From: Sperchopsis tessellata
Taxonomy: Eukaryota; Arthropoda; Insecta; Coleoptera; Hydrophilidae
Length of the DNA: 31,633 nt
Reading direction: 5' to 3'
NCBI GenBank assembly: GCA_033557685.1
Contig: JAWQRN010000309.1
Span: 1 to 31,633, forward strand
Notes under the pieces: generated by a model
Told to the model about the DNA's origin: nothing
Databases searched by the model: none
The model's input: the letters and a program-made list of their open reading frames with translations, nothing else
Shown: positions 23,516 through 31,633 of the stretch, one piece after another
How the letters are laid out: each line of letters begins with the position of its first letter
Position numbering within the stretch: the first letter of the stretch is position 1
Program-made: the position numbers and the translations under genes

Positions 23516-24936
23516 CAGTACTTAAACTAGGGTCCGCGGACCCCCGGGGGTCCACGGAGATATTGCCAGGGGTCCGTGAAACATGTATGGCATAAATTAA
23601 ATTACTTTTACATTTCTATTTACCAGGCAAAGATTTTCGAATATTTAAAAGCGTATATCCTGCATATCCTAAAATGTGTAATTGGTATATCTTTTGAATA
23701 GAAACAACTCTCATTCACCACATTTACCCTATACCATCAGTCCTTTATTGTGTATTATAATTTATTTTTTATGACCATCCTTTCCTATTATTTGGATGAT
23801 ACGCTTTTATACCTCATATAATGGGGTGAACGTGCATCATGTCATACATTTTTTTATTGACATAATGTTAACCTACTCTGTGTATACAAGTTTGCATAAA
23901 ACCTTCATAGGATTCAGATTGTTTCCAAACTTCAAAATAGTAACACATTTTGTCACGTAATAGTGACCTATAGTTTGTAGTGCAAATATTACCTATCTGT
24001 GTTTTAAACTGTGAATGGATAGCTGGTTAAAATCTGAATCCTTGAAACGAAAAATAGAGGAGTGTGACTCTGACAATGGAGTAGCAAAAACCTCCAATAA
24101 GATAGCTAAACTTAAAATGCAGAAATATTGTGCTGAATATTTATCGTTTTGATTTTCGTACATCTGCATTAAAGATGTGGAAAATCCTGTCTGTGTTATA
24201 TGTCACGAATGTTTATCAAATGAATGTATGAAACACCCAAAAGCTACGTCGCCATTTGGAAACAAAACATAGTCAATACGTGAGTAAGTCTACCGATTTT
24301 TTTGAAATAAAACGATTAGAACGTGCTTCTATCAACAAAGTAATGCAAAACACGACAGCTGGTTCCATCATTAAAGAAGCAGTAAGAGCATCATTTCAAG
24401 TATATCTACTAGTAGGAAATGCTGGAATATCCCACACCATTACAGAGCGACTGATTCTAGCCGCTAATAAAATAGTACCGAGAAGAATGTTAGGAGATAA
24501 AATGGCAAAAAATTTAAATTTAATTTCATTATCAAATGATACTGTCAAGCATAGGATTGAAGATATGACAATTAATATTAACAGTGCAGTTAATTTCATG
24601 AGTGCTGAATAGCCAATATTATTTCTTACAATTATATGAGAATACGGATGCCTCTAGTAATGCTAATTTGTTAGCATTTATTCGATACGAGTTTGAAAAT
24701 AAAATTCAAGAAGATTTGTTGTTTTGCAATTCACTACCTGTACGTACAACAGATGAAGCTTTGTTTAATAGTTTGAATAATTGTATAATAAAACTTGGAA
24801 TACAGCGGTCAAAGTGTATTGGAATGTTAGGAGAGAATTAATGGATTGATTGCTTTGATTCAGGCTGTCGCATTAACGTCCAAAAATGTGCCAGCAGATT
24901 TGAAAAAAACATTAGATGAAGTTGAATAATTTTGAC

Positions 24937-25405
24937 ATTTCTATTCCCGACCATGTAATTAATAGCATATTGCAAAAGTCGCTGAACACCGGAATGAATG
25001 CTGTAGATACGGTGCTTCGAAAAATATCACTTCTCATTAGTACAACTGCATCTCCTTTGCAGCTCAGCCTTCGTACAATATGCTATTAGGCTTCGTTCAT
25101 ATGAACTACTAAGCTAATGTAAGCCATATACGAGAGATAAGCACTTGTCTAACATTGTTGTTATCGCTAGGGTACATTTTAAAGAAAATTCCTTCTACAG
25201 ATAAATGACAAATCTGTTTATGCAAATTAATATTGCTTCCATGGTCGTCACTGTAGAATACTATTGGCATTTTTATTTCCGACCACGTTATTAATATCAT
25301 ATTGTAAAAGCTGCTGAACGTTGGAATTAATGCTGTAGACACAGTGTTTCGAAGAACACCACTTCTCATCAGCACAACTGCATCCAATATGCAGCTCAGC
25401 CTTCC
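24937..25405. repeat. Diverged direct duplication, ~145 bp, inside the hAT element
   Basis: Segment 24937-25085 (from GACATTTCTATTCCCGACC) recurs at 25262-25405 (from GGCATTTTTATTTCCGACC) with scattered mismatches but few or no gaps. The copies are ~325 bp apart and interrupt the hAT transposase between its KKTLDEVE and CEEMGSQH segments. Read on the minus strand, both copies stay open in the same frame (AVVLMRS...NTVSTALIP in one, AVVLMRS...STVSTAFIP in the other), giving a 92-codon ORF at 25387-25109. The second copy ends in an A-rich run at ~25406-25422. Confidence 0.8.
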
Positions 25406-25473
25406 TACAATAAAAAAAAATAAAAATGCCTAAAGTATTCTACACTGATGACCATGGACGCAATATTAATTAG
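25222..25473. repeat. Inverted repeat, ~52-bp arms, overlapping the direct duplication
   Basis: The arm 25222-25275 (core CCATGGTCGTCACTGTAGAA) is the near-perfect reverse complement of 25412-25473 (core TTCTACACTGATGACCATGG). The loop is about 140 bp and contains most of the second direct copy. The right arm ends where recognisable hAT coding sequence resumes. Confidence 0.85.
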
Positions 25474-26300
25474 ATAAAGAATTTTTAAAGTTCTGTGCGA
25501 GGAAATGGGAAGTCAACACACTCAGCTCTTACTTCATGCAGAAGTACGTTGGTTGTCACCGAGAAAAGTACTTAATCGCCTTTTTGAGTTTCGCGATGAA
25601 ATACGACTATTTTTACTGAATACAGAATTTCAACTGAACGAACATTTTTATGATTTTTCATGGCTAGGTAAGATGGCTCACTTGGCTGATATTTTTACAT
25701 ATTTGAATTAACTTAATTTGAGCCTACATAGTGCATCTATAAATAGAAGCTATTATAAAAAAATTGACTTGTTTTCAAAACGAATGGAAAACTATTTATA
25801 TGAGTCATTTCCAACACTAAACGATTTTTTCGAAACTTGAAATAAGGAGCTTTCCGATGAAACACGGCATATTTTCATTGAACATTTATTGTGTGGAAAA
25901 AAGAGCCTTAGGGAATTTTTCTCTTTTCCTGATTCTGGCAACAACTGGATTAGAGATCCATTCAACATAGAACTGAGTGATGCATTACTTTTATCTGTAT
26001 ATGAAGAAGACAGTGTCGTTGAGATGTCATGTGATAAAACTCCAATTTAAGTAAATGGAACTAACAACTTTTTGGTTGAGTGTTAGATGCGGTTATTCTG
26101 CACTCGGAAATAGAGCACTAAAACACATGATTTCATTCTCCACAACGTACTTGTGTGAACAGACTTTTTCAGTGTTACTTTATGTGAAATCAATATACCG
26201 AAATAAATTTAATGTAGAAGCGGATCTTCCACTATCGAGCCAAACATTGAAGATCAAGCAGCATCATCCCTCTCATAGCAACAGTAAAATTTGACTGTCA

Positions 26301-26719
26301 ATATATGTATAATAACAAATTATATTTAATTATATTATGCACAGATATGATTATGATATTGATAAAAATAATAATACATTTTAACTAATATTGTGTGCTA
26401 ATTAAAATCTTCATCTTTACTAAATAAGTAGCTAACATCTATATTCAGTTACGTAACAGCACAGCGACTAAATAATATCTACGACCTTCTTTTGTTTTTC
26501 TTGTGAGGAAGGCTCAAAAGAAGAACAATGTGAAAGGGTAAATAATAAAAATATATGTGGCTTTAGAGTATTGGCATCTATATTCTCCGTTCTTTTGAGT
26601 ATCCCATATCATAGTAGGTAGCTTGTGGACTCATAAGCTAACGGAGTTTTTAAGCTCAATTTGGGATAGATTAAACTTGCGTGGAAGACAAATAATGATA
26701 TGTTTCCAGCTGTAAACCT
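26301..26719. other. AT-rich sequence after the hAT element
   Basis: It should contain the right end of the hAT element, but no clear terminal repeat was seen. A short inverted pair (CTTCTTTTG / CAAAAGAAG) lies at ~26490-26520. Nothing else was recognised. Confidence 0.45.
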
Positions 26720-26726
26720 TTTAGAA

Positions 26727-26835
26727 GCTCTGACAAGTGCTGACGTTTCGTTCACTGTAACAAGGAACATTATCAAAGGCGACAGATCTTATTTGGGTAA
26801 ACAAGAAGAAGTGCAAAAGTAGACGAAACGTAGGC
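26727..26835 (-). ncRNA. Possible hammerhead-ribozyme-like motif, Penelope-type terminal sequence
   Basis: On the minus strand the string TTGATAA (compare the hammerhead core CTGATGA) is followed by GTTC, an 11-nt loop, GAAC, then immediately GAAAC and GTC (26778-26741). The order core 1, helix II, GAAA, cleavage-site GTC is that of a hammerhead. Core 1 has two mismatches and there is an extra T before helix II, so it is probably inactive. A plus-strand CGAAACGT occurs at ~26822-26830. Penelope-like elements are known to carry such motifs in their terminal repeats, and a Penelope remnant lies 3 kb away. This is a weak call. Confidence 0.28.
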
Positions 26836-27188
26836 ACTTATCCCAGCCTCCACACAGTTTCTATCAGGAAACATCACTACTACAGTTCATAACTGTGTAA
26901 GGTTTTTACAATTCATCTGTTGTAGATGTTGACGTATGTGCTAGTGTAAGTTTTTCGTACCTAGGGCATATAACTTTCGCAGATGATTGTCTATGGTACC
27001 ATATGTTAAAGGATTATTATATGTCCATTTCATTAATATAATATTGCAATGTGGATTGGTGCTATATTAATTGGCTCTTCATTATGCATACACAAGTCAA
27101 ATGCTTCTTAACAACTATTATATATGTTCTATAATCGTTTACTGTCTCCGAATATCTAATATATTACTATATTCTATATATTACTTAC

Positions 27189-27469
27189 TTGACTAATTTG
27201 TTTATCTCAGGAGGTAGAGTGAGGAGATTGTTGCAGGCCAGGTCCAGCGTGATAAGACTAGTTAATTTCAATACGCTCAAAGGAAACATTTGAATTTCGT
27301 TGGACCTCAGACTCAATACTTGTAAATCAGAAAGTGTCTGTATCGACTGATCTGGTAGAATTATTTCTTCTACGTATGAATATCCGTTTCCTTTGCATAA
27401 TCCATTAAGATTAAGTTTCATGAGAGGTTGTTCCGTTGACGTGTTTTGCAGTTTGGTCTCCTCTTGTTT
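27189..27469 (-). CDS. Phlpp: PHLPP exon: first visible leucine-rich repeats
   Basis: The exon codes for about 93 residues. It begins in phase 0 after an acceptor (TTCTATTCCAG on the minus strand) and ends in phase 2 before the strong donor GTAAGTAA at 27188. After about 30 residues without a recognised motif it holds repeats of the form LxxLxLxxNxIxxFP and LxxLDLxxNxLxxLPxxI, each 23 residues long, the spacing typical of PHLPP. The split codon AA|T gives Asn and joins smoothly to the next repeat (KLVN then LQEL). The open frame continues upstream of the acceptor to 27502, but that stretch is intron-like and the acceptor is a good match. The preceding exon, and any PH domain, were not found in the remaining 4.1 kb of the window. 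Confidence 0.87.
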
Positions 27470-27989
27470 CTGGAATAGAAAAATTGAAAAAAATACTTGC
27501 AAAGTTAAATCATGGATACTATATCTTATATCTATACGATTGCGAACTGTTTTATTTGTATAGTGACACCGAGAAACTTAGAACTACATTTCTAAAAGAT
27601 TATAATAAGTGGTGGCTAGTTTATAGTTATCCCTAGATGACAAAATTTTAGTCTTTGTAATCTTACAATAACAAATTTATTATTGTTATTTGTAATTTTT
27701 ATACAAGTGGACCGCGGTGGAGTGTTGCAAGTGTTTTAACAATTTTATTTTATTGAAAATTTTAATAACATTTTCAGACCATTCGACATTTTCTTTGTAT
27801 TTAGCGACTTTTGTAACATTTATATTAACTATTTTAGTGTTCATTTGTGTTATGTGAGCATGTGGTTTTCTAAAACATTTACCAATTTTGCGTATTGTAT
27901 ACCTGTGTTGGGCTAATATGGAAGACCTACCAACAGCTGGCTTCAGTAGCTTATACCGTCGAATCAGGAGGCCCATTTTTTACCTTCGT
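27470..27989. other. Sequence upstream of the first visible Phlpp exon
   Basis: It includes the acceptor tract of the 27469-27189 exon. A minus-strand ORF (27976-27686, 96 codons, Lys-rich) has no recognised motif and no leucine-rich repeat. It may overlap the 5' flank of the following Merlin element. I do not call it a gene. Confidence 0.45.
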
Positions 27990-28825
27990 AATATTAGTCG
28001 AGTTTCTTGGTCCATTCTCACAAATGGGGCTTAAAGAATATTGACAAGGCTTAGGTCTAATGGCGACAAATATTGTATGCCTTATCTGTGGTGTGCCAAT
28101 GAAGATTGTTGTACGATCTGCTGTTAAGGATGAATATAGGTGGCAATTACAAAGAAATCAATCCGCACAGGTATATGGTTTGCTGAATCAAATCTTAGTG
28201 TACGGGAGATTATTCTTATGACGTACATTTTGATTAAACAATATCAGCAGCTACAGGTTATAGGCGAAATGCATGTCTCAAATAAGATGGTAATTGACTG
28301 GTGTAAATACTGTGGAGAGGTTTGCGATAAGATAATGGTCGTTGGCAAAAAATTGGAGGCTCAGGAAAAACTGTTGAGATTCACAAGTCTTCATTTGGTA
28401 AGCGCAAATTCAACAGAGACAAGCATGTTGATGGTCAGTGGGTATTTGGTGGCGTATGCCGAGTAGCGCATGACTATATTTTCTCTACTCTGTAGAAGAC
28501 AGAACCGCCAAAACCTTGCTGAAATTGATACAAGAAAACATATTACCAAGTATAATAATACATTCTGATAGCTGAAAATAAATGCGATTGGATTTAATCT
28601 ACCACAGTCTGACCTTTAAGGACCCCATCACTGGATGCCACACCAATACCATTGAAGGTAGATGGAGGTTGGTGAAGGCAAAATGTCTCTGCCGAGACCA
28701 TTTCGAAAGCTACCTCAGGGAGTTTGAGTACAGAAGGTATCGCAATCAACAAACATATTCGGATCAGTTCTTGACCTTCCTCGAGGACATTGCTCTAGTA
28801 TATCCTGCACATAACGGTGCGTAAG
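27990..28825 (+). mobile_element. Merlin (IS1016/ISXO2-like) transposase, degenerate
   Basis: Plus-strand segments in order are: ATG 28060 (MATNIVCLICGVPM, a Cys-rich N-terminal zinc-binding piece), KSIRTGIWFAESNLSVREIIL (28152-28214 region), VIDWCKYCGEVCDK, KIGGSGKTVEIHKSSFGKRK (~28346-28405), KHVDGQWVFGGVCR, VEDRTAKTLLKLIQENILP, IIIHSDS (Asp codon 28567-28569), and in the 28582-28824 ORF HTNTIEGRWRLVKAK (Glu codon 28654-28656) and a C-terminal helix. This matches the IS1595-type DDE domain of Merlin elements along its whole length. The first catalytic position, normally Asp in EID[E/K]SKFGKRK, is His here (codon 28382-28384). At least three frameshifts and a stop separate the pieces. Terminal inverted repeats were not identified. 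Confidence 0.82.
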
Positions 28826-29037
28826 ATGGTGTTTGTGAACTTTTAAGACTCAGTTTTATAAAAAATTTGTAGATACGATAAGATTATGTTCGTGAATAAT
28901 AAAAAAAAACACTTTAATGTGAGTGAGCAGTAGGGCAAGAAAAGAGGTTGGTTTATGCATACTTGACACTTGAGGTGAGGAGAGATTTTTTAGAGTAAGC
29001 GATTATTTTACATTTTACAAGATTGTTTGATATAACG
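28826..29037. other. Spacer, nothing recognised
   Basis: Sequence between the end of the Merlin coding remnant and a 70-bp tandem repeat. It may contain the right end of the Merlin element. Confidence 0.4.
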
Positions 29038-29207
29038 GCTTTAAGTTGAAAAGGTTAACGAAATGTTAGAACACACACTTTCTTTACATTACAAGCGTTT
29101 TATGCATAGGGCTTAGGTTAAGAAGATTAAGAGAAAGTTACTACATACTTTCTTTACATTACAAGCGGGTTATGCATAGAGCTTAGGTTAAAAAGGTTAA
29201 GGAAAGG
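29038..29207. repeat. 70-bp tandem repeat, about 2.4 copies
   Basis: The string ACTTTCTTTACATTACAAGCG starts at 29077 and again at 29147, each copy followed by a TATGCATAG(G/A)GCTTAGGTTAA block. A partial, more diverged copy (GCTTTAAGTTGAAAAGGTTAA) precedes at 29038. The period is 70 bp, and copies differ at several positions. Confidence 0.88.
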
Positions 29208-29989
29208 GCTGAAGTCCGTCCTATACATTGAATTGCTATTGCGGTTTTTATATTTCACACTACTACTTTATTACAGTGCAGCCTCAAATCGGCGTGTCTT
29301 ATTTGAAATTTCCGCACAATTTACTGTTATGCTATTGGGCGTGGCTTAATTTGAATAGTACATTCTTAATGCTTTTTATTTTGTGCTGTCATTTCAAAAT
29401 TGTCAAAACGGATTTAATTAAATTTTATATCGTTGTGCTTACACTATAAGTAGTACGGATTCAGAAATGTGTAATTTAGGCAGTAAAAAACACCAAATCA
29501 ATGTAATTAACTATTTATAAGTTTTCACTGAATACTGCAGCTACTTGTTCAATGAAAAATCTGCAACAAGTTGAGACGTAGCGCGATTTAAGTAGTTGCG
29601 GGGAAATTTAAAGTTTCTCATTTAACTATGTATATAATTTTACAAAAAAAGCTATGAAAATATACGGTAAACAAACATTTATCATCAAATAAAACTATAT
29701 GTAGCCGAAGCGTAAGACTAATTCTAACAATTTAAGCAAAAATAAAAATATCCATTTCAATAGTCGTGAAAAAATCGATCATTGTCGTATGCTATTGATG
29801 TTCTCACGACAACTCTGTTTCGAAGATTTAAAAACGATATACATTTTAAACGAATTCCATCAACACTAAAACCAAGACGGACTGACATAAACAAGCAGGT
29901 CCGCCTGCAGTTTTGTGTGTCGAAGGTAAAATCGAATTCTTTTTTTTAAGATCTATGTGCACATAGATGTAAAATAGTTCCATTTAACC
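29208..29989. other. Unassigned sequence upstream of the Penelope-like element
   Basis: AT-rich, with a 73-codon hydrophobic plus-strand ORF (29228-29449) that is probably chance. The last ~200 bp may be the diverged N-terminal region of the following retroelement. Confidence 0.4.
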
Positions 29990-31110
29990 ATAGGGAAATA
30001 TTCTTATTACATCATGCTAGTTGAAGAAGAGCCAGCGCGATGTGCAAAAGTAAGCGATTCGTGGCATGTTTATGGCTGCAGTAACCACGTTACGATTATA
30101 CCAAAAAGTGGAAATTTAATAGAAAGTAGTTACAAAGACTACCAAAAGAATTCCATTTTTGATTGTAATTTTTATAGTCAGCCAGACGGTCTCAGTATGG
30201 GCTACCCTCTAGGCCCCTATTTGGCTGGCTTATTTATGGATAAGTTGCAGTCGGAATTTCTTGGTAGATCGAGTATGTCTTATTTCTGGTGTAGGTATAT
30301 TGATGATGTTTTTGTGTACTTAAAGACACAGTGGCTGGTGTTGAGGACATCGTTTCGCCAATAAATAATCTCTATCCCAATATCATATTCATTTCTGAAA
30401 TTGATATCGATTAGACACTCAATTTTCTTGAACTCACTTTGAGTCATTACCACAATGTGATAAAATTCCAGACGTACAGGAAGCCCACTCACAATGACCA
30501 TTACATTACTTTCGAATCTAATCACCCTCAGTATCATACACTATATGTTTCATATACTATTTTCTGTACCTCTTGACCATAGTGATTTTTAAAGGAATTA
30601 CAGACTATTTTTCAGGTCGCTCATAGCAACGGTTTTTCCTTCCAAGTCAACTTTTTTATAAGAAACGAGAGCAAATAATCAAGCACAAATTTTACCCCAT
30701 TTGCCTTATCATCTATGAGGCATCTTATTTCAATTATATTTCTTTTTGTGGTGGTATATCTTATAAGATAGCTGGCCTTCTTCAACGTTTCCTTGGAGTC
30801 AATGTTTCACATCAAAACATTAATACGTTGAAGACTTTTTTGGTCCGTAACAAAGACTTGGCCCCTTCCTTGATGAGAAGTGCAGTATATTCTCTGTGTT
30901 GTTCTTCTCTTTCAGTAAATTTATATCGGTCAGACCGGACGTTCTTTTTAAAAAAAGTATCGGTGTACATATCTCTGATATTAAGAACCGTGAAAATACT
31001 TCTAATTTTGCTGTTTACATAAATACGTAAGGACACTCTTTCAATCACATTGAGAATGTAAAAATTTAATATCACTTTAAAAATCATTCTTTCCGTATGT
31101 GATGGTAACA
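29990..31110 (+). mobile_element. Penelope-like retroelement: reverse transcriptase and GIY-YIG endonuclease remnants
   Basis: The 116-codon ORF 30014-30364 ends with a Penelope-type palm: FYSQPDGLSMGYPLGPYLAGL (the GxxMG motif) and CRYIDDVFVY, with catalytic Asp-Asp codons at 30302-30307. After a stop the thumb continues as NNLYPNIIFISEIDID, LNFLELTL and YRKPTHNDHY (~30477), which is diagnostic for this group. Further on, LKTFLVRNKD (~30825) leads to a GIY-YIG nuclease piece: AVYSLCC, then in another frame IYIGQTGRSF (YIG at 30922-30930), and a GHSFNHIENVKI segment (~31030-31060). Stops and frameshifts separate the domains, so the copy is dead. No host gene is disrupted as far as can be seen. 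Confidence 0.85.
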
Positions 31111-31633
31111 ATCTGAATGACCAGTTTTACTACCCTGGTTATTCTTTTTTCAAATATCTAGACTTCTCAGGATAATTTAATTTGATTTTAGTTATCCTTT
31201 TTAATCTTGAAAAATAATTTACTGCTGGCCCTATTGCCATGTGTTCTTGTTTCTTTGGTTTTGTGGCCCTACTTCACTTACTTATTTACTTCTCTATTCG
31301 CTTATATATTTTTTGCCTAATTTGATTTTTTACATTTTATTTCAAGGCCCTATTTCCGTATTAATATTTTGTTTAATTCCATTTTTTACATATTTATTAA
31401 TTTGGTTATCTGATTTTGTTTGTTATTTTGTTATATTACCAGGCCCTATTGCCTTTTTATTATTTTTTATTCATTTCTATTTATTTGGCATGTATATTGG
31501 TATATTAAGTTTCTTAGCCCTATTGTGCTTAGATATTTCTTTATTTATTCATTACCAAATATGTTGTTTGTAATTTTGTCTCATTGTTTCAATATTTATT
31601 AATGTGAGTTCATTTTTTCTGTTATATTATATA
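31111..31633. repeat. T-rich stretch with a recurring GGCCCTATT motif
   Basis: The motif (G)GCCCTA(T/C)T recurs near 31228, 31266, 31346, 31443 and 31519 in very T-rich DNA, mostly at 76-96 bp spacing. It could be an old, diverged satellite-like repeat. The hydrophobic 110-codon plus-strand ORF (31241-31573) follows from the T-richness and is not supported as a gene. Confidence 0.4.

Larger units (their letters stand above)
23516..26300 (+). mobile_element. hAT transposon, ZBED5-like, nearly complete but broken
   Basis: The left end at ~23516 begins CAGTACTTAAACTAGGGTCC and runs into palindromic GC blocks (23531-23542, 23541-23550), a hallmark of this hAT group. Coding sequence starts at ATG 24015 (MDSWLKSESLKRKIEE). 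A BED-type zinc finger follows (CVICHECLSNECMK, ~24198), then TKHSQYVSKS, ASFQVYLLVG, LSNDTVKHRIEDM (~24530-24570), YFLQLYENTD (~24615, where DESTD is usual), LLAFIRYEFENK, KCIGM and, after an insertion, LLLHAEVRWLSPRKVLNRLF (~25525-25585). The C-terminal dimerisation segment FSTTYLCEQTFSVL lies near 26130-26175. There are several stops and frameshifts. The catalytic DGA motif after KCIG is lost, and 24937-25473 is foreign to the ORF. A matching right terminal repeat was not found near 26300-26500. Confidence 0.85.
275..27469 (-). other. Phlpp: Phlpp gene body (partial; five coding exons and four introns)
   Basis: Five minus-strand exons join with consistent phases (0/2, 2/0, 0/0, 0/1, 1/0) into 2064 nt, or 688 codons, with no stop. 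The product is a long leucine-rich-repeat array running into a PP2C phosphatase domain, an order that identifies the PHLPP family. PHLPP enzymes dephosphorylate the hydrophobic motif of Akt and related AGC kinases and so damp growth signalling (family knowledge). The spacing between the repeats coded by exons 19450-19300 and 6920-6816 agrees with what I recall of vertebrate PHLPP to within a few residues, so no exon appears to be missing between them. The first visible exon starts on a splice acceptor and the last ends on a donor, so both ends of the gene lie elsewhere. Introns carry most of the transposon remnants listed here. Confidence 0.88.

Noticed and set aside
23334..23555. 73-codon minus-strand ORF
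   Set aside because: It overlaps the non-coding left end of the hAT element and has no motif.
27686..27976. 96-codon minus-strand ORF as a possible upstream Phlpp exon
   Set aside because: It has no leucine-rich repeat, PH-domain or other recognisable motif, and no convincing donor in frame; it lies next to a Merlin element.
31241..31573. 110-codon hydrophobic ORF resembling a membrane protein
   Set aside because: The hydrophobicity follows from T-rich DNA (Phe, Leu, Ile codons); there is no family motif, and the stretch shows a repeated motif instead.
1..31633. CRISPR array, tRNA, rRNA or prokaryotic operon
   Set aside because: Spliced exons, LINEs and insect DNA transposons show a nuclear animal genome. 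No regularly spaced short repeats and no cloverleaf were seen.

Overview
The window looks like AT-rich insect DNA. The evidence is one host gene with spliced exons, long introns, and introns filled with decayed transposons of types common in insect genomes. A beetle or hemipteran would fit, but the order cannot be fixed from the sequence.

Only one host gene is convincing: Phlpp, the PH-domain leucine-rich-repeat protein phosphatase, on the minus strand. Five consecutive coding exons were found: 27469-27189, 19450-19300, 6920-6816, 6598-6445 and 1647-275. All boundaries have GT/AG sites and compatible phases. Joined, they give 688 codons: about 20 leucine-rich repeats followed by the first half of a PP2C phosphatase domain. 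The 5' end (any PH domain and the start codon) and the 3' end (rest of the PP2C domain and the tail) are not visible. Introns in transcription order are about 7.7 kb, 12.4 kb, 0.2 kb and 4.8 kb, so nearly all the rest of the window is intronic or lies upstream of the first visible exon.

The other recognisable content is mobile-element debris. From left to right: a Tc1/mariner-like transposase remnant (2.1-2.6 kb, -), a 68-bp perfect tandem duplication (3.2 kb), a LINE remnant (3.4-4.5 kb, -), a LINE 3' end with poly-A signal and TTA-rich tail (4.85-5.75 kb, +), a jockey-like LINE (7.9-9.4 kb, +), two jockey-like LINEs head to tail (11.5-13.4 and 13.5-15.6 kb, both -), a second Tc1/mariner-like transposase (17.5-18.0 kb, -), another LINE (20.6-21.5 kb, +), a mariner fragment (22.0-22.4 kb, +), a nearly full-length but broken ZBED5-like hAT (23.5-26.3 kb, +), a Merlin (IS1016-like) transposase (28.0-28.8 kb, +), and a Penelope-like element with reverse transcriptase and GIY-YIG endonuclease remnants (30.0-31.1 kb, +). 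All are interrupted by stops, frameshifts or deletions.

No new multi-gene system was found. The items most worth a second look are a composite direct/inverted duplication inside the hAT element, a hammerhead-ribozyme-like motif near 26.75 kb, a CpG-containing island next to the second visible Phlpp exon, and the Merlin transposase with a His in place of its first catalytic Asp.
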